DNA from: Radiobacillus kanasensis
Lineage (GTDB): Bacteria > Bacillota > Bacilli > Bacillales > Amphibacillaceae
Direction of reading: 5' to 3'
Length of the DNA: 64,000 nucleotides
Assembly: GCF_021049245.1 (NCBI RefSeq)
Contig: NZ_CP088020.1
Location: 1,122,001-1,186,000, forward strand
The notes below the pieces were generated by a model, which had not been told where the DNA came from, searched no databases, and saw nothing but the letters and a program-made list of their open reading frames with translations. Below, piece after piece: positions 35,500-43,909 of the stretch (positions within the stretch are counted from its first letter, which is position 1; each line of letters begins with the position of its first letter). Made by a program: the position numbers and the translations under genes.

Positions 35500-35622
35500 A
35501 TGGACAAGGAAGAAGCGGTGGAGTTAGAAGTCTATTCTCTCTTAAATCCTGATTTTGGATTAGAAGATGGCAGGTTTTATGAACAAGTTTCCCCGGTAAA
35601 GGGAGAGGAATATCCTTTGTAG
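35500..35622 (+). CDS. Short acidic protein (40 aa), unknown
   Basis: ATG at 35500 lies 8 nt behind AAAGGAGG, a near-perfect ribosome site. The peptide begins MDKEEAVELEVYSLLNPDFG, is strongly acidic and has no membrane segment. It sits alone between the M48 terminator and comK. I recognise no family. The ribosome site is the main support. Confidence 0.5.
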   Translation: MDKEEAVELEVYSLLNPDFGLEDGRFYEQVSPVKGEEYPL

Positions 35623-35728
35623 TTTTAATGGATAATTTGGAAAAATATGGACAGTTATGAAGAAATATGGTACATTTGTAATAGGTCTTTCGCTTTTCAT
35701 TGAACTTTGTATGAAAGGATGAAAAATA

Positions 35729-36235
35729 TTGAAAAAAGAATATGAAATTACGCCTCATACGTGTGCTATTGTGAAGGAAAAGGTAGACGGCCAATCAGTT
35801 TGCCTAGTATTAGAAGTAGAAGATAGCTTCTATGTTGCCTCCTCCCCAAGTAAGTTAGTTGATCAAGGGTGCAAGTTCTTTGGGAGCAGCCTAAAAGGTA
35901 GACAAGACGGCACCAAAGAAGTGTGTGGAATCACGCACAAAGCACCAATTTCTATGGATCCTTCTAGTGGGATGTATTTCTTTCCAACAACCTCACCTCA
36001 GAATCCAAATTGCTCATGGATTGCTCACTCCCATATTGATCGACTTGAAAAAACTTCTTTTCAACAGACGATCGTTCACTTCAAAAATGGAACTTCTATT
36101 AAAGTCGACGTTTCCTACGGATCAATGATGAATCAAGTTCAGCGAACAGCACAATTTCGATACTTATTGGATAATCGTGTGAAATATTTTTCGAAAAATA
36201 AAGGAGACATGGTTGCCGAGCCTTTTCCAAGTTAG
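35729..36235 (+). CDS. comK: Competence transcription factor ComK
   Basis: A 168-residue ComK. Conserved blocks are SPSKLVDQGCKFFGSSLKGR, THKAPISMDPSSGMYFFPT, CSWIAHSHI and a motif near the C-terminus NQVQRTAQFRYLLDNRV. ComK activates DNA-uptake and recombination genes, including addAB in B. subtilis. The start is TTG at 35729, after GAAAGGATG. The protein is about 24 residues shorter than B. subtilis ComK (192 aa) and ends without the FMLYPK segment used by MecA/ClpCP there. It stands alone between the short ORF and a membrane-protein gene. Confidence 0.9.
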   Translation: MKKEYEITPHTCAIVKEKVDGQSVCLVLEVEDSFYVASSPSKLVDQGCKFFGSSLKGRQDGTKEVCGITHKAPISMDPSSGMYFFPTTSPQNPNCSWIAHSHIDRLEKTSFQQTIVHFKNGTSIKVDVSYGSMMNQVQRTAQFRYLLDNRVKYFSKNKGDMVAEPFPS

Positions 36236-36377
36236 TTAATACCTACCTATCAATGAATCTAATTTTGTAATGAAAAGCGGAAGACCCGAATTTCATGTAG
36301 AAGCAATGTTTAAAATGGCGAATAATAATGGATACTAGTACATAATGAGTCGACATCTATGAAAGGAGTCTTGTAGG

Positions 36378-36785
36378 ATGCAAGAAACAATGGATTACCT
36401 ATTGGATCATCCTCTCCTCGGGGTGCTAGTAATTGGGGTAGCCTGGGTTGTGGTTACTTCTATCGTGAAATCATTATTTAAAGCAGCTACGATTTTAGTC
36501 GTGGTGGCGCTCGCACTCGTCGTGTTTTTTGATTTTACGCCGAAAGAGGTATTGGAAAAAGGGTCCAATGTGGCTAATATTGGAACTTCTCTGTTTCAAA
36601 AAACGCTCCAACCTATGTTAACGAATGAATCCGAGGGTGAAGCGTTTTTTATTCAAGAAAAAAATGGGGACACAGTAATCTCTTTGGATTCTCTTGGCAT
36701 TACATACAATCTGTCTGAATTGTTTGAATCAGAAGAAGAGAAATCCCCGATGCAGCAAAAAAATGATGCATCCATTCCACACTAA
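36378..36785 (+). CDS. Small membrane protein, unknown function
   Basis: A 135-residue protein with two adjacent helices (about 12-54, rich in Val and Ala) and a polar acidic C-terminal half (LFESEEEKSPMQQKNDA). The start is ATG 36378 with AAAGGAGTC 8-14 nt ahead. Its stop overlaps the end of the convergent SDR gene by 4 nt. No family recognised. Confidence 0.65.
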   Translation: MQETMDYLLDHPLLGVLVIGVAWVVVTSIVKSLFKAATILVVVALALVVFFDFTPKEVLEKGSNVANIGTSLFQKTLQPMLTNESEGEAFFIQEKNGDTVISLDSLGITYNLSELFESEEEKSPMQQKNDASIPH

Positions 36786-37531
36786 TTACGGAGGAAGCCA
36801 CCCTCTGAGTCAATTACTTGTCCAGTAATCCATGCCGCTTCTTCGCTAGCTAGAAAATTCACAAGACGAGCAGCATCATCTGGGGTACCGATTCGGCCGA
36901 AGCCAAACTTCGGCTTTAAGTATGTCTTAATGTCATCCGTCATCCAACCAGAGTCTGTGGGGCCCGGATTAACTGCATTTACTGTGATGCCTAAAGTTGC
37001 AATTTCTGCGGATAACGTGGAAGTAAAAGCGGTAATGGCACCTTTTGTAGAAGCATAAGCTAATTCTTCGACCATAGGTCCTTTTGCTTGTCCAGAGGTC
37101 ATATTAATGATTCTTCCAGACGTTAAGTTTGTTTGTTCAAATCGTTTAGCAAACTCCACACTTAGTAACATTGTTCCTCGCATGTTCACTTCATAGTGGC
37201 GATCCAATAAGTCCGCAGTTAGTTGTTCGTAGCCATCATTTACCGAGTAGGCCGCATTGTTTACGAGAATGGCTGGGAAACCTAGCTTTTCTGTAACGGC
37301 ATCTAGTAATCGAGCAGGTGCGTCTCGTTGTGCTAAATCAATCGTTGCTTTCTCACAACGAACCCCAAAGGCACGTAATTCCTCTTGAAACGTATTACTC
37401 CAGCCCTTACTTCCCCAGTCGGTAAAGAAAATATCATGGCCAGCCTTGGTTAATCGACGACATATAGCTGTCCCGATATCTCCTTGATGACCAACTCCGG
37501 TTACTACGGCAATGGAACCTTTATGTACCAT
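36782..37531 (-). CDS. Short-chain dehydrogenase/reductase
   Basis: A 249-residue Rossmann-fold oxidoreductase. The nucleotide motif is TGVGHQGDIGTAI, NNAA is present (VNNAAYS) and the catalytic set is S (NMTSGQ), Y and K (LAYASTKGA). It ends AWITGQVIDSEGGFL, typical of classical SDRs. NAD(P) specificity and substrate are unknown. ATG follows GAGGAGG. Confidence 0.88.
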   Translation of the reverse strand: MVHKGSIAVVTGVGHQGDIGTAICRRLTKAGHDIFFTDWGSKGWSNTFQEELRAFGVRCEKATIDLAQRDAPARLLDAVTEKLGFPAILVNNAAYSVNDGYEQLTADLLDRHYEVNMRGTMLLSVEFAKRFEQTNLTSGRIINMTSGQAKGPMVEELAYASTKGAITAFTSTLSAEIATLGITVNAVNPGPTDSGWMTDDIKTYLKPKFGFGRIGTPDDAARLVNFLASEEAAWITGQVIDSEGGFLRN

Positions 37532-37574
37532 ACGTATTCCTCCTCTCTTTTCCTTATTTATATTATACAGCGCA

Positions 37575-37958
37575 TTAGGTAGCGGAAGGAAGTTCGATAT
37601 GGGCGAACGCTTTTTTCATAAGCTCTTTTACGATAATTTCTACTTTTTTTCGAATAGCAGGGTTAAAATAGTTTCTTTCTTCTTCTCTTCCTTTGCAAAT
37701 AAAGAGAAAAGAAGTAAAGGAGTCATTTTTCGTAGAAGAAACAACTTGTAATTGCATGCGACGCATACGTTGTCGAAGTGATCTTCTTTCGCTCGTTGCA
37801 ATTCGTTCCATCTCCTCTAATAACTCAAGGTAAGGCTCTTTAATTTTGAAAACCCCTTTCTGACATTGGTCGAGGTCTTGGCGAATGACAAGGATAGCCA
37901 TCGAAAGGAATAAAAAACGGGAAGCCAGATCAAACTCTTCTTGGTTGAGATAACGCAA
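37575..37958 (-). CDS. yhjD: YhjD-like protein
   Basis: A 127-residue, basic, mostly helical soluble protein, placed by its sequence pattern and by position ahead of yhjE-sipV as in B. subtilis. It opens with TTG behind GGAGGGGAAC. Function is unknown; in B. subtilis yhjD is a sporulation-period gene. Confidence 0.7.
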   Translation of the reverse strand: MRYLNQEEFDLASRFLFLSMAILVIRQDLDQCQKGVFKIKEPYLELLEEMERIATSERRSLRQRMRRMQLQVVSSTKNDSFTSFLFICKGREEERNYFNPAIRKKVEIIVKELMKKAFAHIELPSAT

Positions 37959-38148
37959 TGATGTTCCCCTCCTTATATACGAACGTGTGTTCTATTATAC
38001 AACATTAGTATATGCGAGTAAATCAAAAAAATGATTATGAAATGGTAAAATAGAACAGGATAGGCAATTTTCTAAGTTTACATTACAATAAATATAGGGA
38101 AACTAGAGATAAGAGTCTAAAGGGGAAACCAAGAGGAGTTATGGAAGC

Positions 38149-38814
38149 ATGTATTTATTCGACATAGATATGCAAGAGATTCAGCAAATGGTAGAAAATG
38201 ACCGACTAGACGATTTCATCATGCAGTTATTAAATAGCTATGAAAGCTTAGGACCACTACCAGGCATTGTGCTCCCGTTTTTAGAAGCCTTTTTGCCATT
38301 CCTTCCGCTTGTCGTTTTTGTGTTAGCGAATTCAGCGGCATACGGGCTATTAGAAGGGTTTATTTTTTCTTGGATTGGGGCGAGCGTCGGTGCTATTTGT
38401 GTATTTCTTCTCGTTCGAAGGCTAGGCCAAAAACGCTTCTTTGTTTGGTTAAGAAATCATAAACAAGTGAAAAAAGTAACGAGTTGGTTAGAGCGTCACG
38501 GCTTTGGACCACTATTTTTACTCATGTGTTTTCCGTTCTCGCCTTCTTCGGTTATTAACGTCGTGGCCGGATTAACGAAAATTAGCTTTCAACAGTTTTT
38601 ATTGGCTGTTGTCCTTGGTAAATCTGTGATGATTTTTACGATTGCTTATGTCGGGGATAGTATCGTATCCTTTGCCCAAAAACCGGTGAAAACGATCGTA
38701 GTTGGTGTATGTATCATTCTGTTCTGGGTATTCGGTAAATTCTTAGAGAAGAAGCTCCAAAAGCGTGCAGATAGGACGGAGCAGACAAATGTTCAAAAAC
38801 GAAAAGATGATTAA
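38149..38814 (+). CDS. yhjE: TVP38/TMEM64 (DedA-like) membrane protein YhjE
   Basis: A 221-residue membrane protein of the SNARE-associated/VTT superfamily. It has the re-entrant motif PGIVLPFLEAFLPFLPL, the central GASVGAICVFLLVRRLGQKR and the second FPFSPSSVINVVAGLTKISFQQF. Such proteins scramble or handle lipids. It precedes sipV by 53 nt, as in B. subtilis, so the two may be transcribed together. Confidence 0.87.
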   Translation: MYLFDIDMQEIQQMVENDRLDDFIMQLLNSYESLGPLPGIVLPFLEAFLPFLPLVVFVLANSAAYGLLEGFIFSWIGASVGAICVFLLVRRLGQKRFFVWLRNHKQVKKVTSWLERHGFGPLFLLMCFPFSPSSVINVVAGLTKISFQQFLLAVVLGKSVMIFTIAYVGDSIVSFAQKPVKTIVVGVCIILFWVFGKFLEKKLQKRADRTEQTNVQKRKDD

Positions 38815-38867
38815 AACCATTTCCTACGGGGTAAGATGCTTATAGAAAGACCTTGGAGGAAATGAAC

Positions 38868-39416
38868 ATGAATAAAAAAAGACTATGGAAAATAGGCCGT
38901 GTGGTAGTATTTGCCGTAATTTTGGCGATGATCTTTCGTTCTTTTTTATTTGCCAGCTATGTCGTAGATGGAAAATCAATGGAGCCTACGCTTTATGATG
39001 GGAATTTACTAATGGTTAACAAAGTCGTCTATGAGTGGAAAGATATCGATCGCTTCGATGTTATCATTTTCCACGCAAATAAAAAAGAAGACTATGTAAA
39101 ACGAGTGATAGGTTTACCAGGTGATCATATAGAATATAAGAACGATCAATTGTATGTAAATGGAGAAAAAGTGGAAGAAGAGTATTTGAAACCATTTAAA
39201 GAAGAATTAGATTCATCATTAACCGAAGACTTTACATTAGAAAGTGTGACAGGGAAACAAAAAGTCCCAGAAGGTCATCTATTCGTAATGGGAGACAATC
39301 GAAGAAAAAGCTTAGATAGCAGATCCTTTGGGTTTGTATCCGCGGAAACAGTAGTCGGAAAAGTAGATATCCGCTACTGGCCAATGTCTCAAGCTGGTAT
39401 TAGTTTTAAGTATTAA
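38868..39416 (+). CDS. sipV: Type I signal peptidase SipV-like
   Basis: A 182-residue membrane-anchored Ser/Lys peptidase that cleaves signal peptides. One anchor helix (about 11-30) precedes catalytic Ser37 in DGKSMEPTL. Lys78 lies in KRVIGLPGDH and the GDNR motif in VMGDNRRKSLDSRSFG. The ATG at 38868 is 8 nt from GGAGG; earlier codons from TTG 38853 lie on the ribosome site. Its position after yhjE supports SipV over the other Sip paralogs. Confidence 0.92.
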   Translation: MNKKRLWKIGRVVVFAVILAMIFRSFLFASYVVDGKSMEPTLYDGNLLMVNKVVYEWKDIDRFDVIIFHANKKEDYVKRVIGLPGDHIEYKNDQLYVNGEKVEEEYLKPFKEELDSSLTEDFTLESVTGKQKVPEGHLFVMGDNRRKSLDSRSFGFVSAETVVGKVDIRYWPMSQAGISFKY

Positions 39417-39420
39417 ACCT

Positions 39421-39479
39421 AAGAAAACTTGGTTAAGCCAAGCATTTAGGCGCAGGCTAAGCGTTAGTTGCCTTATACT
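39421..39479. repeat. Short dispersed repeat related to the 59.2-kb element
   Basis: Matches 59241-59299 in order: AAGAAAACTTGGT, the small hairpin CTTGG/CCAAG, AGGCGCAGG, and AGTTGCCTTATAC. It looks like a remnant or partial copy of that element. No coding content. Confidence 0.7.
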
Positions 39480-39557
39480 CGGGACTTAAAAATGTTTGCT
39501 TCATCGAGTTTCTTCTTGCTAAAATTTTATACTTTCCTGATAACGTATAAAGAAACG

Positions 39558-39594
39558 GGATGTCAATTCGGCAGAAGAGTTGACATCCTTATTT
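39558..39594. terminator. Hairpin between sipV and DUF421 gene
   Basis: GGATGTCAA and TTGACATCC form a perfect 9-bp stem over a 13-nt loop with weak T-rich tails on both sides (TTATTTAT; CGTTTCTTT). Confidence 0.6.
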
Positions 39595-39599
39595 ATATC

Positions 39600-40241
39600 T
39601 CATTGTAAATGCTTGGGTGGAGTGTCTTTATGTCCTTTATTTTGAACCTCGGTAAAAAGATCCTCACTATTTTGAACCTTATATTGTTTGTTTAATAAAT
39701 TTAAAGTCTCATTAAAATTAGTGATTTGGGAATTACTAGGAATTGAATTTATGATCGTTTGTTTAAATTCTTCAAAATCTTTATTTGTTACGGGTCGAGC
39801 TTCCTTTTTTAATTCAAATCCTATTTGTCCGTTTGGTTCAAGGGTGGCAAGTTTCACATCGCTTATTTTCGAGACATTCATTTGTCTAAGTTTCATTTCA
39901 AGCTGATCCACCGTCAACCTAAGTTTTTTCAGATTCTTTTCATACGGAGTACCATTGTCAATCACAATCTTTGCTTTGCCTGTAATCAGCTTTTCGAATG
40001 TATCTGATTTCATTTGTAGTAATTCCACGACTAACAGTGTACCAACGAGTATCCCTCCGGCCAATAATGTCGTCCATATATTTTTTCCTGCTACTGGTTG
40101 AATAAGTAAAGTACCTATCGCTATCATAAGAACGGTTTCAGCCAAAGTCATCTGTGAAATGGTTTTTCTTCCCGCAATTCTCAAAAGAACCGTTCCTGCC
40201 AGTACAATCAATACTGCCTTCCAAATAAAATCCCATTGCAT
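39600..40241 (-). CDS. DUF421 (YetF/YrbG-like) membrane protein
   Basis: A 213-residue protein with three N-terminal helices and a cytoplasmic DUF421 domain (LLRIAGRKTISQMTLAETVLMIAIGTL ... KAKIVIDNGTPYEKNLKKLRLTVDQLEMKLRQ). B. subtilis relatives such as YetF affect spore germination or membrane function; the role here is unknown. The ATG at 40241 follows GGTGGTTATAG. It lies opposite addB. Confidence 0.85.
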   Translation of the reverse strand: MQWDFIWKAVLIVLAGTVLLRIAGRKTISQMTLAETVLMIAIGTLLIQPVAGKNIWTTLLAGGILVGTLLVVELLQMKSDTFEKLITGKAKIVIDNGTPYEKNLKKLRLTVDQLEMKLRQMNVSKISDVKLATLEPNGQIGFELKKEARPVTNKDFEEFKQTIINSIPSNSQITNFNETLNLLNKQYKVQNSEDLFTEVQNKGHKDTPPKHLQ

Positions 40242-40417
40242 ATCTATAACCACCAATCCTTTGGAAAAAGTTAAGCATATTATGCCCAACTTAGTTTCTA
40301 CTATCCTTTGCAGTCTCTTACTAGGCTTTCGTTAATTTCCCAAATTTCTACGGACCTATCTATCGAGCAAACATGATAAAATAGAACTAGATGAAAAGAA
40401 TGTAGGAGGAGAGTTCG

Positions 40418-43400
40418 TTGGGGATCCGATTTATGATAGGCAAAGCAGGAGCGGGAAAAAGTAGCGAAGTTCTCCATGAAATAGAAGAGAAATTAAAACA
40501 GGACCCACAAGGGCCACCTATTTTATATATCGTGCCAGATCAAATGACGTTTCAACAGGAGTACGCCTTGCTTAAGAAGGAAGGGATTACGGGAAGTATT
40601 CGCGCACAAGTATTTAGTTTTTCCCGACTGGCGTGGAGAATATTTCAGGAGACGGGTGGAGGAACGAGAAAGCATATTAGCTCAACTGGTATTCAAATGC
40701 TGTTAAGAAAGATTACAGAGGAACGGACAAGCGATTGGAGTATGTTCCAAAAGGCCATTGAAAAACAGGGCTTTATTCAGCAACTGGAGACGATGCTATC
40801 TGAGTTTAAACGGTACAGAGTTACGCCAGAAGTTTTAAGAGAGCAAATGGCAACGATGGATCAGTACAAGCACCCATATCCAGGGGAGCTGGCACTGCGA
40901 AATAAGCTGGACGATTTAACGTACATTTTTGATCATATGTCAGAGGAACTGGCAGGTCATTACATGGATAGTGAGGATCAGTTACAGCTGTTAGCTGAAA
41001 AAATAGACGAGGCTGATTTTTTGGTGGGTTCTGAGATTTATCTGGATGGGTTTCACCGTTTCACTCCACAAGAACTACTTGTAGTCGAAGCGTTGTTGAA
41101 GCGGGCAAATCAAGTGACGGTTACCTTGTCGATGGATCATCCTGAGCAAATGGAGCATATTTCTGAATTAGATTTGTTCTGTCAAACGAAGGAAACGTAT
41201 CAGACGGTAGCTTCGCTAGCCAGAGAATTAGGGATAGAAGTTGAAGCGCCAATTGTATTGGAACCAACCGAAGGGCGCTTTCGTGATCGGAAATATTTTG
41301 CTCACTTAGAAGCAAATTTTGATGTGCGACCAGCACCTGCTTATCAAGAAGCTGCACCTATTCAAATCGCCCAAGCCGTTCATCCCCGCGCAGAAGTGGA
41401 AGGGATGGCTCAAGAAATTCTTCGTCTCGTACGAGAAAATAACTATCGCTACAAAGATATGGCTATCTTTATTCGCCAAACGGAAGTGTACCATGACTTA
41501 ATTGATACCGTGTTTGAGGATTACGGAATTCCCGTTTTTATCGACGAAAAACGGACGATGCTGAACCATCCACTCATCGAATTACTTCGCTCAGGCTTAG
41601 ATGTGGTCGAAGGGAATTGGCGTTATGATACGGTATTTCGTTTATTGAAAACAGGTTTTATTCCGATTACCGACTCCGAACATCCGCTAACACCAGATGC
41701 GATCGACGAGCTAGAAAATTATGTTCTAGAGTATGGGGTTCGTGGAAGAGGGCGATGGTTGGAGGAGAAACCGTGGATTTTTCAACGTTTTAGAGGATTT
41801 GACCAAGCATCGCAAACGGATAAAGAACGGCAAATGCAAGAAAAAATCAACCGTTATCGAAATCAAGTGAAAATGGCTTTACAGGAATTTGATGCCAAGC
41901 TTCGGGATGCCAACACTGTTGTCGAGCGAGCGGAAGCTATTTATATGTGGTTAGAAGAAATGGAAGTCCCTCAGCAGCTAGAAAGAATTCGAAATCGTTA
42001 TGATGATGAAGGAGAAACTGAAGCGGGGCGTGAGCAAGAACAAGTCTGGGATGGGGTCGTTCAGTTACTCGACGAAATGGTGGAAATAATCGGCGAACAA
42101 AACATGTCCTTGTCTATCTTCCGTACCGTACTGGAAACAGGGTTAGAATCCTTGAAGTTTTCTCATGTACCGCCGAGTATGGACCATGTCGTGATTGGGT
42201 CTATTGACCGTTCGCGGATGATGGGAGTAAAGTGCGCCTTTTTGTTAGGAGTGAATGAAGGCGTATGGCCGATGAAGCCACCGAGTGATGGCATGATTAC
42301 CGAAGAAGAACGCTCCTTGTTAGCAGAGCATGGCATGAAGCTTGCGGACGGCACAAAGCGTCAGCTTCTTGATGATTGGTTTTACGTGTACCTTGCTTTT
42401 ACAGCAGCCCGTGACCGGTTATGGGTAAGCTATCCACTCAGTGATGAAGAAGGAAAATCGAAAGTTCCATCGCAGTTGATTCGGAGATTAGAGGCGCTGT
42501 TTCCGAATCTAGACCATATCCTGCTTCAAGATGCAGAGGAAGAAAGAAGTGCCAAGCGTTTTATTACGACACCCATTAAAACGAGATCTGCCCTTACCGC
42601 ACAGTTGGCCAAAAGCTTACGCGGTTATCCGGTAAACCAGGTTTGGTACCATGTATTGAATTGGTACGTGAATCGAGAAGGAAAAGCGAGTACGACGCAC
42701 ACGATTTTACAGAGTCTGTACTATCAAAATGTCCCGACGAATCTATCAAAAGAGACGACGGAACAGCTCTACCCGAAAAAAGTACTGGCGAGTGTTTCTC
42801 GCTTGGAAATGTTCTATCGATGCTCGTACCAGCATTTTGCTCAATATAGCTTAGGACTGCAGGAACGAAGAACGTATAAATTAGATGCGCCGGATATTGG
42901 CCAGCTGTTCCACGAAGCTTTGAAGCAGATTACCGAGTGGATACAACAAGAGGGCAAGGAATTTTCTGATTTACAAAAAGAAGATGCGACTAAATACGCG
43001 GGTAAAGCCATCCAACATCTTGGCCCAATCCTGCAGCATCAAATTTTACACAGCTCAAACCGCTATCAATATATTCAGCAAAAGCTGCAAGAAGTGATTG
43101 CTCGGGCTGCCTTTGTACTAGGGGAGCAAGCCCGTCAAAGTAAGTTCGCTCCTGTAGGATTGGAACTTGGATTTGGGCCGAATCAACAACTTCCCCCGAT
43201 TACACTGGATCTTCCTAATGGATATGAGATTCAGTTAAGAGGTCGAATTGACCGGGTCGATAAAGGGATGCTGGAGGATCAATTATTCCTCCGCATCATT
43301 GATTATAAATCGAGTGCCAAAGGGTTGAATCTGACAGAAGTGTATTATGGATTAGCCCTACAGATGCTTGCTTATTTAGATGTTGTGCTTGCGCATTCTG

Positions 43401-43909
43401 AAACATGGCTTGGGGTAAAAGCATCTCCAGCCGGTGTTTTATATTTCCATGTTCATAACCCGATGATTTCAGATAACAAAAAGCTTTCGGATACTGATAT
43501 TGAAGATGCTTTATTTAAAAAATTTAAAATGCAAGGCTTGCTTTTAGAAGATAAACAAATTGCCCAAATGATGGACGTTAATATGGAAGGCGGAATGAGT
43601 AAAATTATCCCTGCTGGGTTGAAAAACAATGGGGATTTCCGGAAAGGTTCTCATACCGCAGAGCAAGAAACCTTCCAACAGCTCCAAGGTCATATTCGAG
43701 CGTTAATGACCGATGCGGGAATGAATATGACGAGTGGAAAGGTAGATTTAAATCCATTCCAACAAAAGCAACAAACAGCGTGTACATTTTGTTCATTCCG
43801 TTCGGTATGTCAATTTGATTCTACGCTGAAAGAAAATAATTATCGAAGATTGCAAGATATGAAGGATGACGATGTGTTAGAAGCTATTCGAAGAAAGGAC
43901 GATCAGTAA
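40418..43909 (+). CDS. addB: ATP-dependent helicase/nuclease subunit AddB
   Basis: A 1163-residue subunit of the AddAB recombination nuclease. The N-terminal Walker A GKAGAGKS (8-15) precedes an inactive helicase-like core that reads Chi. The C-terminal RecB-type nuclease (LRGRIDRVD, IDYKSS) is bracketed by four Fe-S cysteines: one near 800 (YRCSYQHF) and three near 1122-1131 (CTFCSFRSVC). The start is TTG at 40418 behind GGAGGAG. Its TAA directly abuts the ATG of addA. Confidence 0.97.
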   Translation: MGIRFMIGKAGAGKSSEVLHEIEEKLKQDPQGPPILYIVPDQMTFQQEYALLKKEGITGSIRAQVFSFSRLAWRIFQETGGGTRKHISSTGIQMLLRKITEERTSDWSMFQKAIEKQGFIQQLETMLSEFKRYRVTPEVLREQMATMDQYKHPYPGELALRNKLDDLTYIFDHMSEELAGHYMDSEDQLQLLAEKIDEADFLVGSEIYLDGFHRFTPQELLVVEALLKRANQVTVTLSMDHPEQMEHISELDLFCQTKETYQTVASLARELGIEVEAPIVLEPTEGRFRDRKYFAHLEANFDVRPAPAYQEAAPIQIAQAVHPRAEVEGMAQEILRLVRENNYRYKDMAIFIRQTEVYHDLIDTVFEDYGIPVFIDEKRTMLNHPLIELLRSGLDVVEGNWRYDTVFRLLKTGFIPITDSEHPLTPDAIDELENYVLEYGVRGRGRWLEEKPWIFQRFRGFDQASQTDKERQMQEKINRYRNQVKMALQEFDAKLRDANTVVERAEAIYMWLEEMEVPQQLERIRNRYDDEGETEAGREQEQVWDGVVQLLDEMVEIIGEQNMSLSIFRTVLETGLESLKFSHVPPSMDHVVIGSIDRSRMMGVKCAFLLGVNEGVWPMKPPSDGMITEEERSLLAEHGMKLADGTKRQLLDDWFYVYLAFTAARDRLWVSYPLSDEEGKSKVPSQLIRRLEALFPNLDHILLQDAEEERSAKRFITTPIKTRSALTAQLAKSLRGYPVNQVWYHVLNWYVNREGKASTTHTILQSLYYQNVPTNLSKETTEQLYPKKVLASVSRLEMFYRCSYQHFAQYSLGLQERRTYKLDAPDIGQLFHEALKQITEWIQQEGKEFSDLQKEDATKYAGKAIQHLGPILQHQILHSSNRYQYIQQKLQEVIARAAFVLGEQARQSKFAPVGLELGFGPNQQLPPITLDLPNGYEIQLRGRIDRVDKGMLEDQLFLRIIDYKSSAKGLNLTEVYYGLALQMLAYLDVVLAHSETWLGVKASPAGVLYFHVHNPMISDNKKLSDTDIEDALFKKFKMQGLLLEDKQIAQMMDVNMEGGMSKIIPAGLKNNGDFRKGSHTAEQETFQQLQGHIRALMTDAGMNMTSGKVDLNPFQQKQQTACTFCSFRSVCQFDSTLKENNYRRLQDMKDDDVLEAIRRKDDQ

